Assembly (NCBI GenBank): GCA_966211765.1
Contig: CBIHOV010000001.1
Coordinates: 186,001 to 250,000 of the forward strand
DNA from: Paraflavitalea sp966211765
GTDB taxonomy: Bacteria; Bacteroidota; Bacteroidia; Chitinophagales; Chitinophagaceae
DNA: 64,000 bases
Direction of reading: 5' to 3'
The translations under genes were made by a program, and so were the position numbers. This document shows, piece after piece, positions 7,337-15,129 of this stretch; position 1 is the first letter of the stretch, and each line of letters opens with the position of its first letter. The notes under the pieces were generated by a model. It did no database searches. It was given only the letters and a program-made list of their open reading frames with translations, and had not been told where the DNA came from.

Positions 7337-9127
7337 ATGCGCATGAAAAGGGGATTACTTCTATTATATACACTTTGCATATCCTACCTGCTTACTGCTC
7401 AAACTCACCTGGAAGATAGTTTAAAGACATCGCTTGGAAAGGCTACCAATGATGAGGACCGGATCAATATTTTATCGGACCTGGCTCAATACTCTATGGG
7501 TATAGACAACAATGTGGCTGATAAATACGCCAATCAAATGCTGGAAATTGGTGAAATGAGCCGCAATCGCCAATTGATTGTCAGGGCTTACCTGCACAAT
7601 GCGAGGCGGTATTTTGAGTTTGCCGGTTCACAGGAGGCAGTGAGTAAGGGACTTGAATTTTCTACGAAGGCGCTTGATCTGGCTAAAAGCAGTGGCCTGG
7701 ATGACTATACAGCCTTGGCTTATACTTACCAGGCAAGGGGGTACAGGAATACTGGAGATGTGGATAAAGCATTAAATCTCAATAACCTTGCAGTGGCGTT
7801 GGCAGGCAATGGCAAAAATGATTCAGTAAAAGTAATTAGCTATTTATCGCTGGGTACTACTTATCTGCTAAAGAATGAAAAGCTGCTGGCGTTCCGGAAT
7901 TACCTGACGGCACTGGATATTGCTGAACAGGATAAACGCTATACTTTATTGAGGAATGTTTATACTAACCTATCACTCTTTTATGGGACTATCAACGATT
8001 TTGAAAAAGCCAAGGATTTTGAATTTAAGAAGGTAAATCTGCAAAGAGCCAATCATCGGTTTTATGACCTGTTGGATACATATAATAGTCTGGGTACACT
8101 TTACAGGAATGCCAAACAATACGATCTGTCGGAGAAATTTTATGAGGAATCTATTGCGCTGGCGGATAGCCTGAAGATGGATAAGCTCAAACTTGCTTCT
8201 TATCTGCAACTTGTAAACCTGTATCTCAGTAATAGCCAGTTTGAGAAAGGCCTGGCTTATTTTAGATCGCACGAGGAGTTGGGAGAGTTTATTAAGCAGG
8301 CTGGTATGGATTTCTTTCTTTACCAGGGTTATGGATCTATGTATACTTATGTAAACAAAATGGATTCTGCGGCTTATTATTTCAAACTGGCTGAGCCAGG
8401 GTTTGAAACCCGCGCTTCCAAGGCTAATAAATACTGGTTTTACAGCAGTTATGCCTATTATTTCCGCAAGCGTGGAGACTATGATCATGCGGTTGGTTAC
8501 TGGCTGAAAGCAAAACAATTGGGGGATGAGATAGGCAGCCTGGATTATCAGCAGGAGTCTGCCCGTAACCTGGATTCGCTGTACCAAATGAAGGGGGATT
8601 TTAAGAATGCCCATACGTATGCTGCTTTTTACCATCAGTATAAGGACAGTCTGCAAAAGCTGTCTAAGGAAAAAGACCTGTTATCGCTGGAAATTGACAA
8701 TGAGAACCGCCGTAAAGCTCGGGAGGCAACGCAACAGGAAGTTGAGCTGACACGCCGGCATAATATTCAGTATATGGGCATGGCGGTAGGCATTGTGGCT
8801 ATTTTCATTTTATTGGTAATGGCAGGAATTTTCAGGGTTTCAACGAGTACGATCAAAGTACTTGGGTTCTTTGCCTTTATTTTCCTTTTTGAATTTCTCA
8901 TTCTGCTTGCTGACAATCAGATACACCATTGGACGCACGGGGAGCCCTGGAAAATAATGTTGATCAAAATATTGTTGATTGCCATGCTATTACCATTGCA
9001 TCATTGGCTGGAAGAAAAGGTAATCCATTACCTAACTTCACAGAAACTGCTTCAGGGAAGGGGAAAAAATCTTTTCGATCGTCTGCGCAGGCGGAAGAAG
9101 GTAGATGTTCCGCTGGAAAATATATAA
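7337..9127 (+). CDS. TPR protein with C-terminal membrane domain
   Basis: Secreted/membrane protein of 596 residues. The chosen ATG at 7337 gives a clean signal peptide (KRGLLLLYTLCISYLLTAQ); an open frame extends upstream to 7214, but that part lacks gene-like character. Residues ~30-440 are a helical TPR array, for example around YDLSEKFYEESIALADSLK and YDHAVGYWLKAKQLG. A charged coiled stretch (~445-475) precedes three or four transmembrane helices at ~480-570. Many Bacteroidota TPR sensors continue into a kinase or LuxR domain; this one does not, ending soon after HHWLEEKVIHYLTSQKL. The role is unknown, possibly sensing or envelope scaffolding. Confidence 0.8.
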   Translation: MRMKRGLLLLYTLCISYLLTAQTHLEDSLKTSLGKATNDEDRINILSDLAQYSMGIDNNVADKYANQMLEIGEMSRNRQLIVRAYLHNARRYFEFAGSQEAVSKGLEFSTKALDLAKSSGLDDYTALAYTYQARGYRNTGDVDKALNLNNLAVALAGNGKNDSVKVISYLSLGTTYLLKNEKLLAFRNYLTALDIAEQDKRYTLLRNVYTNLSLFYGTINDFEKAKDFEFKKVNLQRANHRFYDLLDTYNSLGTLYRNAKQYDLSEKFYEESIALADSLKMDKLKLASYLQLVNLYLSNSQFEKGLAYFRSHEELGEFIKQAGMDFFLYQGYGSMYTYVNKMDSAAYYFKLAEPGFETRASKANKYWFYSSYAYYFRKRGDYDHAVGYWLKAKQLGDEIGSLDYQQESARNLDSLYQMKGDFKNAHTYAAFYHQYKDSLQKLSKEKDLLSLEIDNENRRKAREATQQEVELTRRHNIQYMGMAVGIVAIFILLVMAGIFRVSTSTIKVLGFFAFIFLFEFLILLADNQIHHWTHGEPWKIMLIKILLIAMLLPLHHWLEEKVIHYLTSQKLLQGRGKNLFDRLRRRKKVDVPLENI

Positions 9128-9149
9128 GGGCTGGTTTCGGGCAAGGTTG

Positions 9150-9157
9150 TAAATTTG
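9150..9157 (+). promoter_or_regulatory. -7 promoter box for the DUF3109 gene
   Basis: TAAATTTG matches TAnnTTTG exactly. The predicted start of transcription is near 9163, about 15 nt before the TTG start at 9178, which supports that unusual start codon. No clear -33 TTTG is seen. Confidence 0.5.
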
Positions 9158-9177
9158 CCTGGTAAAAAATAATACTC

Positions 9178-9777
9178 TTGATAGCAGTTGAAAATGTATT
9201 AGTCAGTAATGAGGTAGTGGAGGCGCAGTTTGTATGCGATCTCGTCAAGTGTAAAGGCGGCTGTTGTGAAGAAGGAGATGCAGGGGCGCCGCTGGAAGAT
9301 GCTGAACTGGACCTCATGATCGAATTATTTGAGAAGGTGAAGCCTTATCTCACGAAGGAGTCATTAGCGGAGATAGAGCGTAAAGGGAAGTATGTATACC
9401 ACCGTGAATTTGGTTGGGTAACGCCTACGCTGGGTAATGATAATGAGATCTGTGTGTATGGTATCAGGGATTCCAAAGGGATCATTAAATGTGCTTTTGA
9501 GCAGGCTTATAACGATGGTGTTATTGGCTGGAAGAAGCCTATCAGCTGTCATTTTTTCCCCATTATACAGAAGAACGGCCGCAACGGCGATTTTGACCGC
9601 ATGAATTATGAGCCGCGGGAGGATCTATGCAAGCCTGCCTGCGGACTGGGCAAGAAACTGAAAGTACCCGCTTATCAGTTTTTAAAGGAGCCCATTATCC
9701 GGAAATACGGTGAAGATTTCTACCAGGCGTTGGATAAGGTAGCCAAAGACTATTTTGCAGGAAAGCAGGAAGATTAA
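9178..9777 (+). CDS. DUF3109 family cysteine-rich protein
   Basis: Uncharacterised conserved protein of 199 residues. It begins IAVENVLVSNEVVEAQFVCD after a TTG-encoded Met; I recognise this N-terminus as DUF3109, whose members start at the equivalent point, and the nearby -7 box agrees. The motif CDLVKCKGGCCEEGDAG (C20, C25, C29, C30) plus later Cys residues in ICVYG, KCAFEQAY, CHFFPI and LCKPACGLG suggests metal or Fe-S binding, in the manner of YkgJ-like cysteine clusters. It is followed 28 bp later by lutB, another Fe-S protein, and may be co-transcribed with it. No enzymatic role is established. Confidence 0.85.
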   Translation: MIAVENVLVSNEVVEAQFVCDLVKCKGGCCEEGDAGAPLEDAELDLMIELFEKVKPYLTKESLAEIERKGKYVYHREFGWVTPTLGNDNEICVYGIRDSKGIIKCAFEQAYNDGVIGWKKPISCHFFPIIQKNGRNGDFDRMNYEPREDLCKPACGLGKKLKVPAYQFLKEPIIRKYGEDFYQALDKVAKDYFAGKQED

Positions 9778-9805
9778 CCAAGTATTTCACTCTACAACAG
9801 GCATC

Positions 9806-11194
9806 ATGAGCGATATTGTTTCAACCTTCATGGCCAAGAGCACCGTTAAAGCGGCAGACCTGGAACACCGGCGTAAGGTGAATTTCAACATCAGCAAATA
9901 CAATGCTACCGTTCCGTTGGGTAAGGAGCAATTTTCGAATGTGCACCTGGCCAGGGAAAGGGCTAAAAATGTGAAATGGCGTGCCATTGAGATGCTGGAT
10001 GTTTACCTGGAGGAGTTTGAGGCCAATCTGATAAAGCGGGGCGGGAAGGTGATTTGGGCTGAAACTGCCCAGCAAGCCCTGGATGAAATAGCGAAGATCT
10101 GTGCAGAAAAGAACTGCAAAACGATCGTGAAGAGTAAAAGCATGGTGACGGAAGAGATCCATCTGAATGATTTCCTCGAAAAGAAGGGCATTGAAAGCAT
10201 AGAAACAGACCTGGGAGAATATATTCAACAATTGGATGGAGAACCTCCTTACCATATCGTAACACCGGCCATGCACAAAAGCAAGGAGGATGTTGCCAAG
10301 TTGTTTTATAATAAGTTGGGAACAGCGCCCAATCTCACTCCCAGCCAGCTAACGCTGGTAGCCAGGGAGAAACTTCGAACCAAATATGTGGAGGCCGAGA
10401 TTGGTGTAACGGGTGCCAACTTCATCATAGCTGATATTGGAGGTATTGCGGTTACTGAAAATGAAGGCAATGCCCGATTAAGCTGCGCTTTCCCGAAGAC
10501 GCATATTGCAATTGTTGGTATTGAAAAAATCATTCCCTCTATTAATGACCTGGGTTTATTCTGGCCTTTACTGGCTACCTATGGTACGGGTCAGCAGGTG
10601 ACAGTCTATAATTCGATTGTGAGCGGACCCCGCCAGCCTGGTGAAACAGATGGCCCCGAAGAGATGTATGTGATATTGCTGGACAATGGCCGTACCAATA
10701 TCCTGGCCAATGAGAAAACAAGGGAAAGTCTCTATTGTATCCGGTGCGGGGCCTGCCTGAATGCCTGCCCGGTGTATAAGAATATTGGCGGCCATGCTTA
10801 TGGCACTACCTATAGCGGCCCAATCGGGTCGGTCATTACACCTCACCTGAAGGATATGAGTGATTGGAAACATCTCAGTTATGCTTCCTCGCTATGCGGT
10901 AACTGTACGGAAGTATGTGCGGTTAAGATCAATCTGCATGAGCTTTTGCTGGAAAACCGGCATGAAGCGGTGGAAGAAGGTGCTGCCGGCTGGACTGAGC
11001 GGATGGCCTGGAAAGCCTGGAAAATAGCCAGTCTTAACCGGAAATGGATGAACCGGGGAAGCCAGAAAACGAAGAACTGGATGGTGAATAAGGTTTTCAA
11101 GGGCTGGACAGCCCATCGGGGTGACCTGGACTTCGCGGCAAAGACCTTTAATGAGCAATGGCAGGAGCGACATGCTCCTCCCGACAAAAAATGA
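9806..11194 (+). CDS. lutB: LutB-type lactate utilisation iron-sulfur protein
   Basis: Subunit of the LutABC L-lactate oxidising complex: LUD domain plus ferredoxin-like domain. An N-terminal LUD fold spans ~60-300 (KSKSMVTEEIHLNDFLEKKG; GANFIIADIGGIAVTENEGN). Two 4Fe-4S motifs follow, CIRCGACLNACP (~313-324) and CGNCTEVCAVKI (~364-375). The ATG at 9806 is preferred over an upstream in-frame start at 9755 that overlaps the previous gene. The family partner LutC is at 41980, over 30 kb away, and LutA is not in the window. It could serve another 2-hydroxyacid or an electron-transfer role. A clear terminator follows at 11213. Confidence 0.9.
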   Translation: MSDIVSTFMAKSTVKAADLEHRRKVNFNISKYNATVPLGKEQFSNVHLARERAKNVKWRAIEMLDVYLEEFEANLIKRGGKVIWAETAQQALDEIAKICAEKNCKTIVKSKSMVTEEIHLNDFLEKKGIESIETDLGEYIQQLDGEPPYHIVTPAMHKSKEDVAKLFYNKLGTAPNLTPSQLTLVAREKLRTKYVEAEIGVTGANFIIADIGGIAVTENEGNARLSCAFPKTHIAIVGIEKIIPSINDLGLFWPLLATYGTGQQVTVYNSIVSGPRQPGETDGPEEMYVILLDNGRTNILANEKTRESLYCIRCGACLNACPVYKNIGGHAYGTTYSGPIGSVITPHLKDMSDWKHLSYASSLCGNCTEVCAVKINLHELLLENRHEAVEEGAAGWTERMAWKAWKIASLNRKWMNRGSQKTKNWMVNKVFKGWTAHRGDLDFAAKTFNEQWQERHAPPDKK

Positions 11195-11212
11195 CAACAT
11201 AATTTCCCGAAT

Positions 11213-11243
11213 AGTCAACTTTATCAGTTGACTTTTTTATTTT
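11213..11243 (+). terminator. Intrinsic terminator after lutB
   Basis: AGTCAAC (11213-11219) and GTTGACT (11227-11233) form a perfect 7-bp stem with a 7-nt loop, followed by a T-rich tract. It ends the DUF3109-lutB transcript. The T-tract runs right up to the next start codon at 11253 and includes a near -7 box (TTATTTTG, one mismatch). Confidence 0.8.
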
Positions 11244-11252
11244 GTGCAACGG

Positions 11253-12572
11253 ATGCTGCTTTATTGTAATACCATTACGCCCCGACTGCAATATATTGTT
11301 GAGTTTTTCAACAAGGAATTGTTTGAAGAACCTATCATCATAACTGCTGATAATGGCCAATTTGAGCAGGCTGTTGGCCCCAAACTGAACTATTCTTCCC
11401 AGGAATTTATCGGAACAGCTTTTAGCATTCACCCCGTGGGGTTACTATTTGAAAGCAGTATACGGCCACAAGCTATCCATTGCTTTTCAGCTAACGGACA
11501 CGTAGCCTTTTTTTCAACGAGCGGCGATTTTCCCTTCGATATTTTTGCCGCCTCTTTTTACCTGCTGAGCCGGTATGAAGAATACCTGCCGCATGAAAAG
11601 GATGAATATGGGCGGTATGCTCATATCAATTCACTGGCTTTCCGGGAAGGTTTTCTGGACCAACCTTTGGTTAATTACTGGCTTCAGCACCTGAAGCTGT
11701 CGCTGGGGCAGCGATATCCAAGTCTGCTTTTCCGCAAGAACAATTTCAAGTGTATTCTTTCTTATGATATTGATATTGCCTGGTCGTATTTGCACAAGGG
11801 GTTTGCGCGCACTGCCGGCGGATTTGCGCGGTCGATCCTACAAGGAGAATGGTCGCTTGTAAAGGAGCGATGGGATGTGCTGCGGGGCACTAAGAAAGAC
11901 CCTTATGATTGTTTTGAATGGCTGGATGCCTTGCACCTGTATTGCCGGTCGAGGCCTTATTATTTTTTCCTGGTTGCCCGTAAACAGGTGGGGTATGATA
12001 AAAACACGTCTACGAATGTAAAAGCGTTCCGCCAGCTGATCGAGTATTATGCGCATACTTATAAGACGGGGATACATCCTTCCTGGCAAAGCGGAGATGA
12101 TGTCGATCTGTTGTCTGAAGAAAGGGAGTGGCTGGAAGTAGTGGCCGATACGGAGATCATTCGCAGCCGGCAACACTATATCCGCTTTGAGTTGCCTGAT
12201 ACTTACCGGCATTTGATCAAAGCAGGCATTGAAAAGGATTTCTCGATGGGCTATGGCAGCATCAATGGTTTCAGGGCTTCTGTTTGTTCTTCCTTTGCCT
12301 GGTATGACCTTAAAAATGAAACTAGCACTTCGCTGTTGATCTATCCATTTTGTTTCATGGATGCCAACTCGTTCTATGAGCAAAAAGATACGCCACAACA
12401 GGCGTATGCTGAACTGATATTGTACCATGAGCAGGTACGTAAAATGAATGGGATGATGATCTCGATCTGGCATAATTCGATCCTGGGAACTGGTAAGACC
12501 TTTGCCGGCTGGCGTGAGATGTTTGAGCTGTTCATGAAAGAGACGGTATACTGGGATGCTTATTCGGATTAA
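11253..12572 (+). CDS. Polysaccharide deacetylase family protein
   Basis: Carbohydrate esterase 4-like protein of 439 residues, of the Bacteroidota type with an N-terminal DUF7033-like region (~1-160) before the deacetylase barrel. The metal-site Asp pair appears in CILSYDIDIAWSY; later parts of the fold include KTGIHPSWQSG with the His motif and MMISIWHNSILG near the end. Substrate is unknown; cell-wall or surface glycans are typical. A GTG start at 11244 is also open, but ATG at 11253 matches the usual N-terminus. Its stop overlaps the stop of the convergent transporter gene by 3 bp. No signal peptide is visible. Confidence 0.85.
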   Translation: MLLYCNTITPRLQYIVEFFNKELFEEPIIITADNGQFEQAVGPKLNYSSQEFIGTAFSIHPVGLLFESSIRPQAIHCFSANGHVAFFSTSGDFPFDIFAASFYLLSRYEEYLPHEKDEYGRYAHINSLAFREGFLDQPLVNYWLQHLKLSLGQRYPSLLFRKNNFKCILSYDIDIAWSYLHKGFARTAGGFARSILQGEWSLVKERWDVLRGTKKDPYDCFEWLDALHLYCRSRPYYFFLVARKQVGYDKNTSTNVKAFRQLIEYYAHTYKTGIHPSWQSGDDVDLLSEEREWLEVVADTEIIRSRQHYIRFELPDTYRHLIKAGIEKDFSMGYGSINGFRASVCSSFAWYDLKNETSTSLLIYPFCFMDANSFYEQKDTPQQAYAELILYHEQVRKMNGMMISIWHNSILGTGKTFAGWREMFELFMKETVYWDAYSD

Positions 12573-13498
12573 TTCTTTCTCTTTCGATAGGCCTGGTTGA
12601 TGATGTGGACACCCAATAAAGTAATAGCACCCCCCGCTATGATGAAGAGGGTCAATTTTTCATTAAACAATAATGATCCCAACAAGACGGCAACTACCGG
12701 ATTAATGTAGGCATATATGGATGCCTGCTCGGTGGGCAGATTTTGCAAGGCATACAAATAAGCAATAAAAGAAATCACTGAGCCAAAAGTAGCCAGGTAG
12801 GCAATGGCGGTCCATGACTGCCAGGGAATATCCTGTATAGGTATAGTTTGGCCGGCGCTGACTGCAATAATGGTGGTAAGGATGCCGGATATCAGCATTT
12901 GGAGGCCGAGGCTGAAATAAGGATTGAAGGCTGCCGCCTGTTGCTTTGTATAAAGGGTTCCGAAAGCCCAAGTCCAGGAAGCCGTGAGGGAAAGGAGTAT
13001 GCCAAATCTGAATTCCGGATCAAGGAAATCGGCGAGGTGTTCATAAAAGATAACGCATACGCCTGTAAAACCCAATAAGAGTCCGATGACTGCTTTGGCC
13101 GGTATTTTCGATTTGGCAGTAACGAGGTTGATGATCACGATCCACAAAGGGAAAGTAGCTGCAATGATAGATCCCAGGCCTGCTGAAATATATTTTACGC
13201 CCCAGGTAGATAACCCATTACTCAACGCAAAATTGAGCAGGCTGAGGATAATGATAGGCCCCCATTCCTTTCCTCTTGGCCAGGCGCGGCCCTTGCTGAG
13301 GAAAAAGATGACATATAAAAGGCCACCAATAGATTGACGAATGCCGGCCAATTGTAAGGCCGGCATATGTTTTACACCCTGCCTGGAAGCGATCCAGGTG
13401 GTACCCCAGAAAAAGCATACCATGCCCAAGGCAAACAGGGCTTTGAAACGGGTGCCCCTTTGTTGAAGGAAAGGTGCTTTATTGGTTGGGGCAGTCAT
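12569..13498 (-). CDS. EamA/DMT family transporter
   Basis: Inner-membrane drug/metabolite exporter of 309 residues with about ten transmembrane helices in two EamA repeats (~20-150 and ~165-300). Recognisable EamA segments are FFWGTTWIASRQGVKHMPA near the start, ISAGLGSIIAATFPLWIVII in repeat 1 and ALQNLPTEQASIYAYINPVV in repeat 2. Substrate cannot be predicted; relatives export amino acids or metabolites. The gene lies 10 bp downstream of purH on the same strand, so it may be co-transcribed with purine synthesis, which would fit purine or metabolite export, but this is only inference. Confidence 0.9.
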   Translation of the reverse strand: MTAPTNKAPFLQQRGTRFKALFALGMVCFFWGTTWIASRQGVKHMPALQLAGIRQSIGGLLYVIFFLSKGRAWPRGKEWGPIIILSLLNFALSNGLSTWGVKYISAGLGSIIAATFPLWIVIINLVTAKSKIPAKAVIGLLLGFTGVCVIFYEHLADFLDPEFRFGILLSLTASWTWAFGTLYTKQQAAAFNPYFSLGLQMLISGILTTIIAVSAGQTIPIQDIPWQSWTAIAYLATFGSVISFIAYLYALQNLPTEQASIYAYINPVVAVLLGSLLFNEKLTLFIIAGGAITLLGVHIINQAYRKRKN

Positions 13499-13508
13499 TA
13501 TGTTTTTG

Positions 13509-15032
13509 TCAATGCTTAAAGTGGCGCATGCCAGTCATTACCATTGCGAGTTTGTTTTGCTGGCAATATTCTATAGAATCCTTATCTCTTACTGAACCGC
13601 CGGGTTGAATGAAGGAGGTGATCCCCGCTGCATGGCTCATTTGCACGCAATCATTGAACGGGAAAAACGCATCACTGGCCAATACGGCTCCAGTCAGGTC
13701 AAACTTAAACTGAGCAGCTTTTTCAATGGCCTGCCTTAATGAATCAATCCGGCTGGTTTGGCCACATCCTTTTCCAATCAGTTGCCTGTTCTTTACAAGG
13801 GCGATGGCATTTGACTTAAGGTGCTTACACACGAGGTTGGCAAAAGTGAGGTCGGCTTTTTCTTCGGTTGTGGTATCGCGTCCGCCCACTTCTTTCCAAT
13901 CTGCATAATTGCCTTCATCGGCACCTTGTATCAATGCACCATTGAGTACGGATTTGTATTCTTCTTTTTTTCTGAAAGGTGCTTTTTGTTGCAGGAGGAT
14001 GCGGTTCTTCTTTGATTTTAAGATGGTGAGTGCATCTTCATTAAAAGAAGGGGCAATCAATACTTCAAAGAAAATCTCATTGATGGCTTCTGCGGTGGCC
14101 TTGTCAATGGCGCCATTGCAAACGAGTACGCCTCCAAAGGCGCTCTCTGGATCGCCGGCCAATGCTGCATCCCAGGCTGCTTTCACGGAGTCACGGGCTG
14201 CTATTCCACAAACATTGGTATGCTTGATGATGGCAAAAACAGGGGTAGTGGTATCAGCTGCAAACTCATTGATGAGTTGTACGGCCGCATCTACATCCAC
14301 CAGGTTGTTGTAGGAAAGTTCTTTACCATTCAGCTGGTTGAATAGCTCATCGAGATTGCCATAGAATACGCCGGTTTGGTGTGGATTCTCTCCATACCGC
14401 ATGGTCTTGGGGTGCGGGATGGATTCCAGGAAATATAAGGAGTTCCCGGGGTTGAAGTATTTAGCAATGGCTACATCGTAATGTGCCACTATTTCAAATG
14501 CCTTGGCGGCAAAAGCCTTGCGTTGTTCGATGGTTGTGGTTCCCTGTTGGTCTCTGAGCAATTGTTCCAGGGCGGCATATTCAGTTTTGGCGGCTACCAC
14601 CACCAGGTCTCTGAAGTTTTTAGCTGCGCCCCTAATCATAGAAGGTCCGCCGATGTCTATTTTTTCAATGATCAGCTTTTCTTCGCTGGTGCTGGCCACT
14701 GTTTCTTCGAAGGGGTAGAGATCCACGATCACCAGGTCAAGTTCCGGGATCTTGTACTGCTTCATTTCCTGCAGATCGGTTTCATTATCCCGGCGTCCCA
14801 GGATGCCTCCAAATACAGAAGGATGAAGTGTTTTGACCCGTCCGCCCAGGATGGATGGATATGTAGTGAGGTTTTCCACGGGAATGACGGGAATACCCAG
14901 CTTTTCAATAAATGCCTGTGTACCGCCGGTGGAATAAATTGTGATCCCCAGTTGGTGCAGTTGCTGAACTACTGGTTCCAGACCATCTTTATAAAAAACT
15001 GAAATGAGGGCAGACTGAATCTTTTTTGTCAT
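13509..15032 (-). CDS. purH: Bifunctional AICAR formyltransferase/IMP cyclohydrolase
   Basis: Catalyses the last two steps of de novo IMP synthesis. The 507 residues have an N-terminal MGS-like cyclohydrolase domain (SALISVFYKDGLEPVVQQL; YSTGGTQAFIEKLG; GGRVKTLHPSVFGGIL) and a C-terminal formyltransferase domain with the catalytic IIKHTNVCGIA motif near residue 265 and MSHAAGITSFIQPGGSVRDK near 475. Length is normal for the family. An exact -7 box lies at 15120-15127, giving an ~80-nt leader. The DMT transporter follows 10 bp downstream. Both active domains appear intact. Confidence 0.98.
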   Translation of the reverse strand: MTKKIQSALISVFYKDGLEPVVQQLHQLGITIYSTGGTQAFIEKLGIPVIPVENLTTYPSILGGRVKTLHPSVFGGILGRRDNETDLQEMKQYKIPELDLVIVDLYPFEETVASTSEEKLIIEKIDIGGPSMIRGAAKNFRDLVVVAAKTEYAALEQLLRDQQGTTTIEQRKAFAAKAFEIVAHYDVAIAKYFNPGNSLYFLESIPHPKTMRYGENPHQTGVFYGNLDELFNQLNGKELSYNNLVDVDAAVQLINEFAADTTTPVFAIIKHTNVCGIAARDSVKAAWDAALAGDPESAFGGVLVCNGAIDKATAEAINEIFFEVLIAPSFNEDALTILKSKKNRILLQQKAPFRKKEEYKSVLNGALIQGADEGNYADWKEVGGRDTTTEEKADLTFANLVCKHLKSNAIALVKNRQLIGKGCGQTSRIDSLRQAIEKAAQFKFDLTGAVLASDAFFPFNDCVQMSHAAGITSFIQPGGSVRDKDSIEYCQQNKLAMVMTGMRHFKH

Positions 15033-15119
15033 ATTACTTAAATTTTCTGAAAGGATCCTGTAGCAGGAGGGACTTGCTTCCGTACTGCAGAATTAAAGTA
15101 GTAAATGCTTTGAGAGGCG

Positions 15120-15127
15120 CAAAGGTA
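15120..15127 (-). promoter_or_regulatory. -7 promoter box for purH
   Basis: The minus strand reads TACCTTTG, an exact TAnnTTTG match. It abuts the stop codon of comEC at 15130, so purH has its own promoter squeezed into the 97-bp gap. No PurR-like operator was recognised. Confidence 0.5.
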
Positions 15128-15129
15128 AC

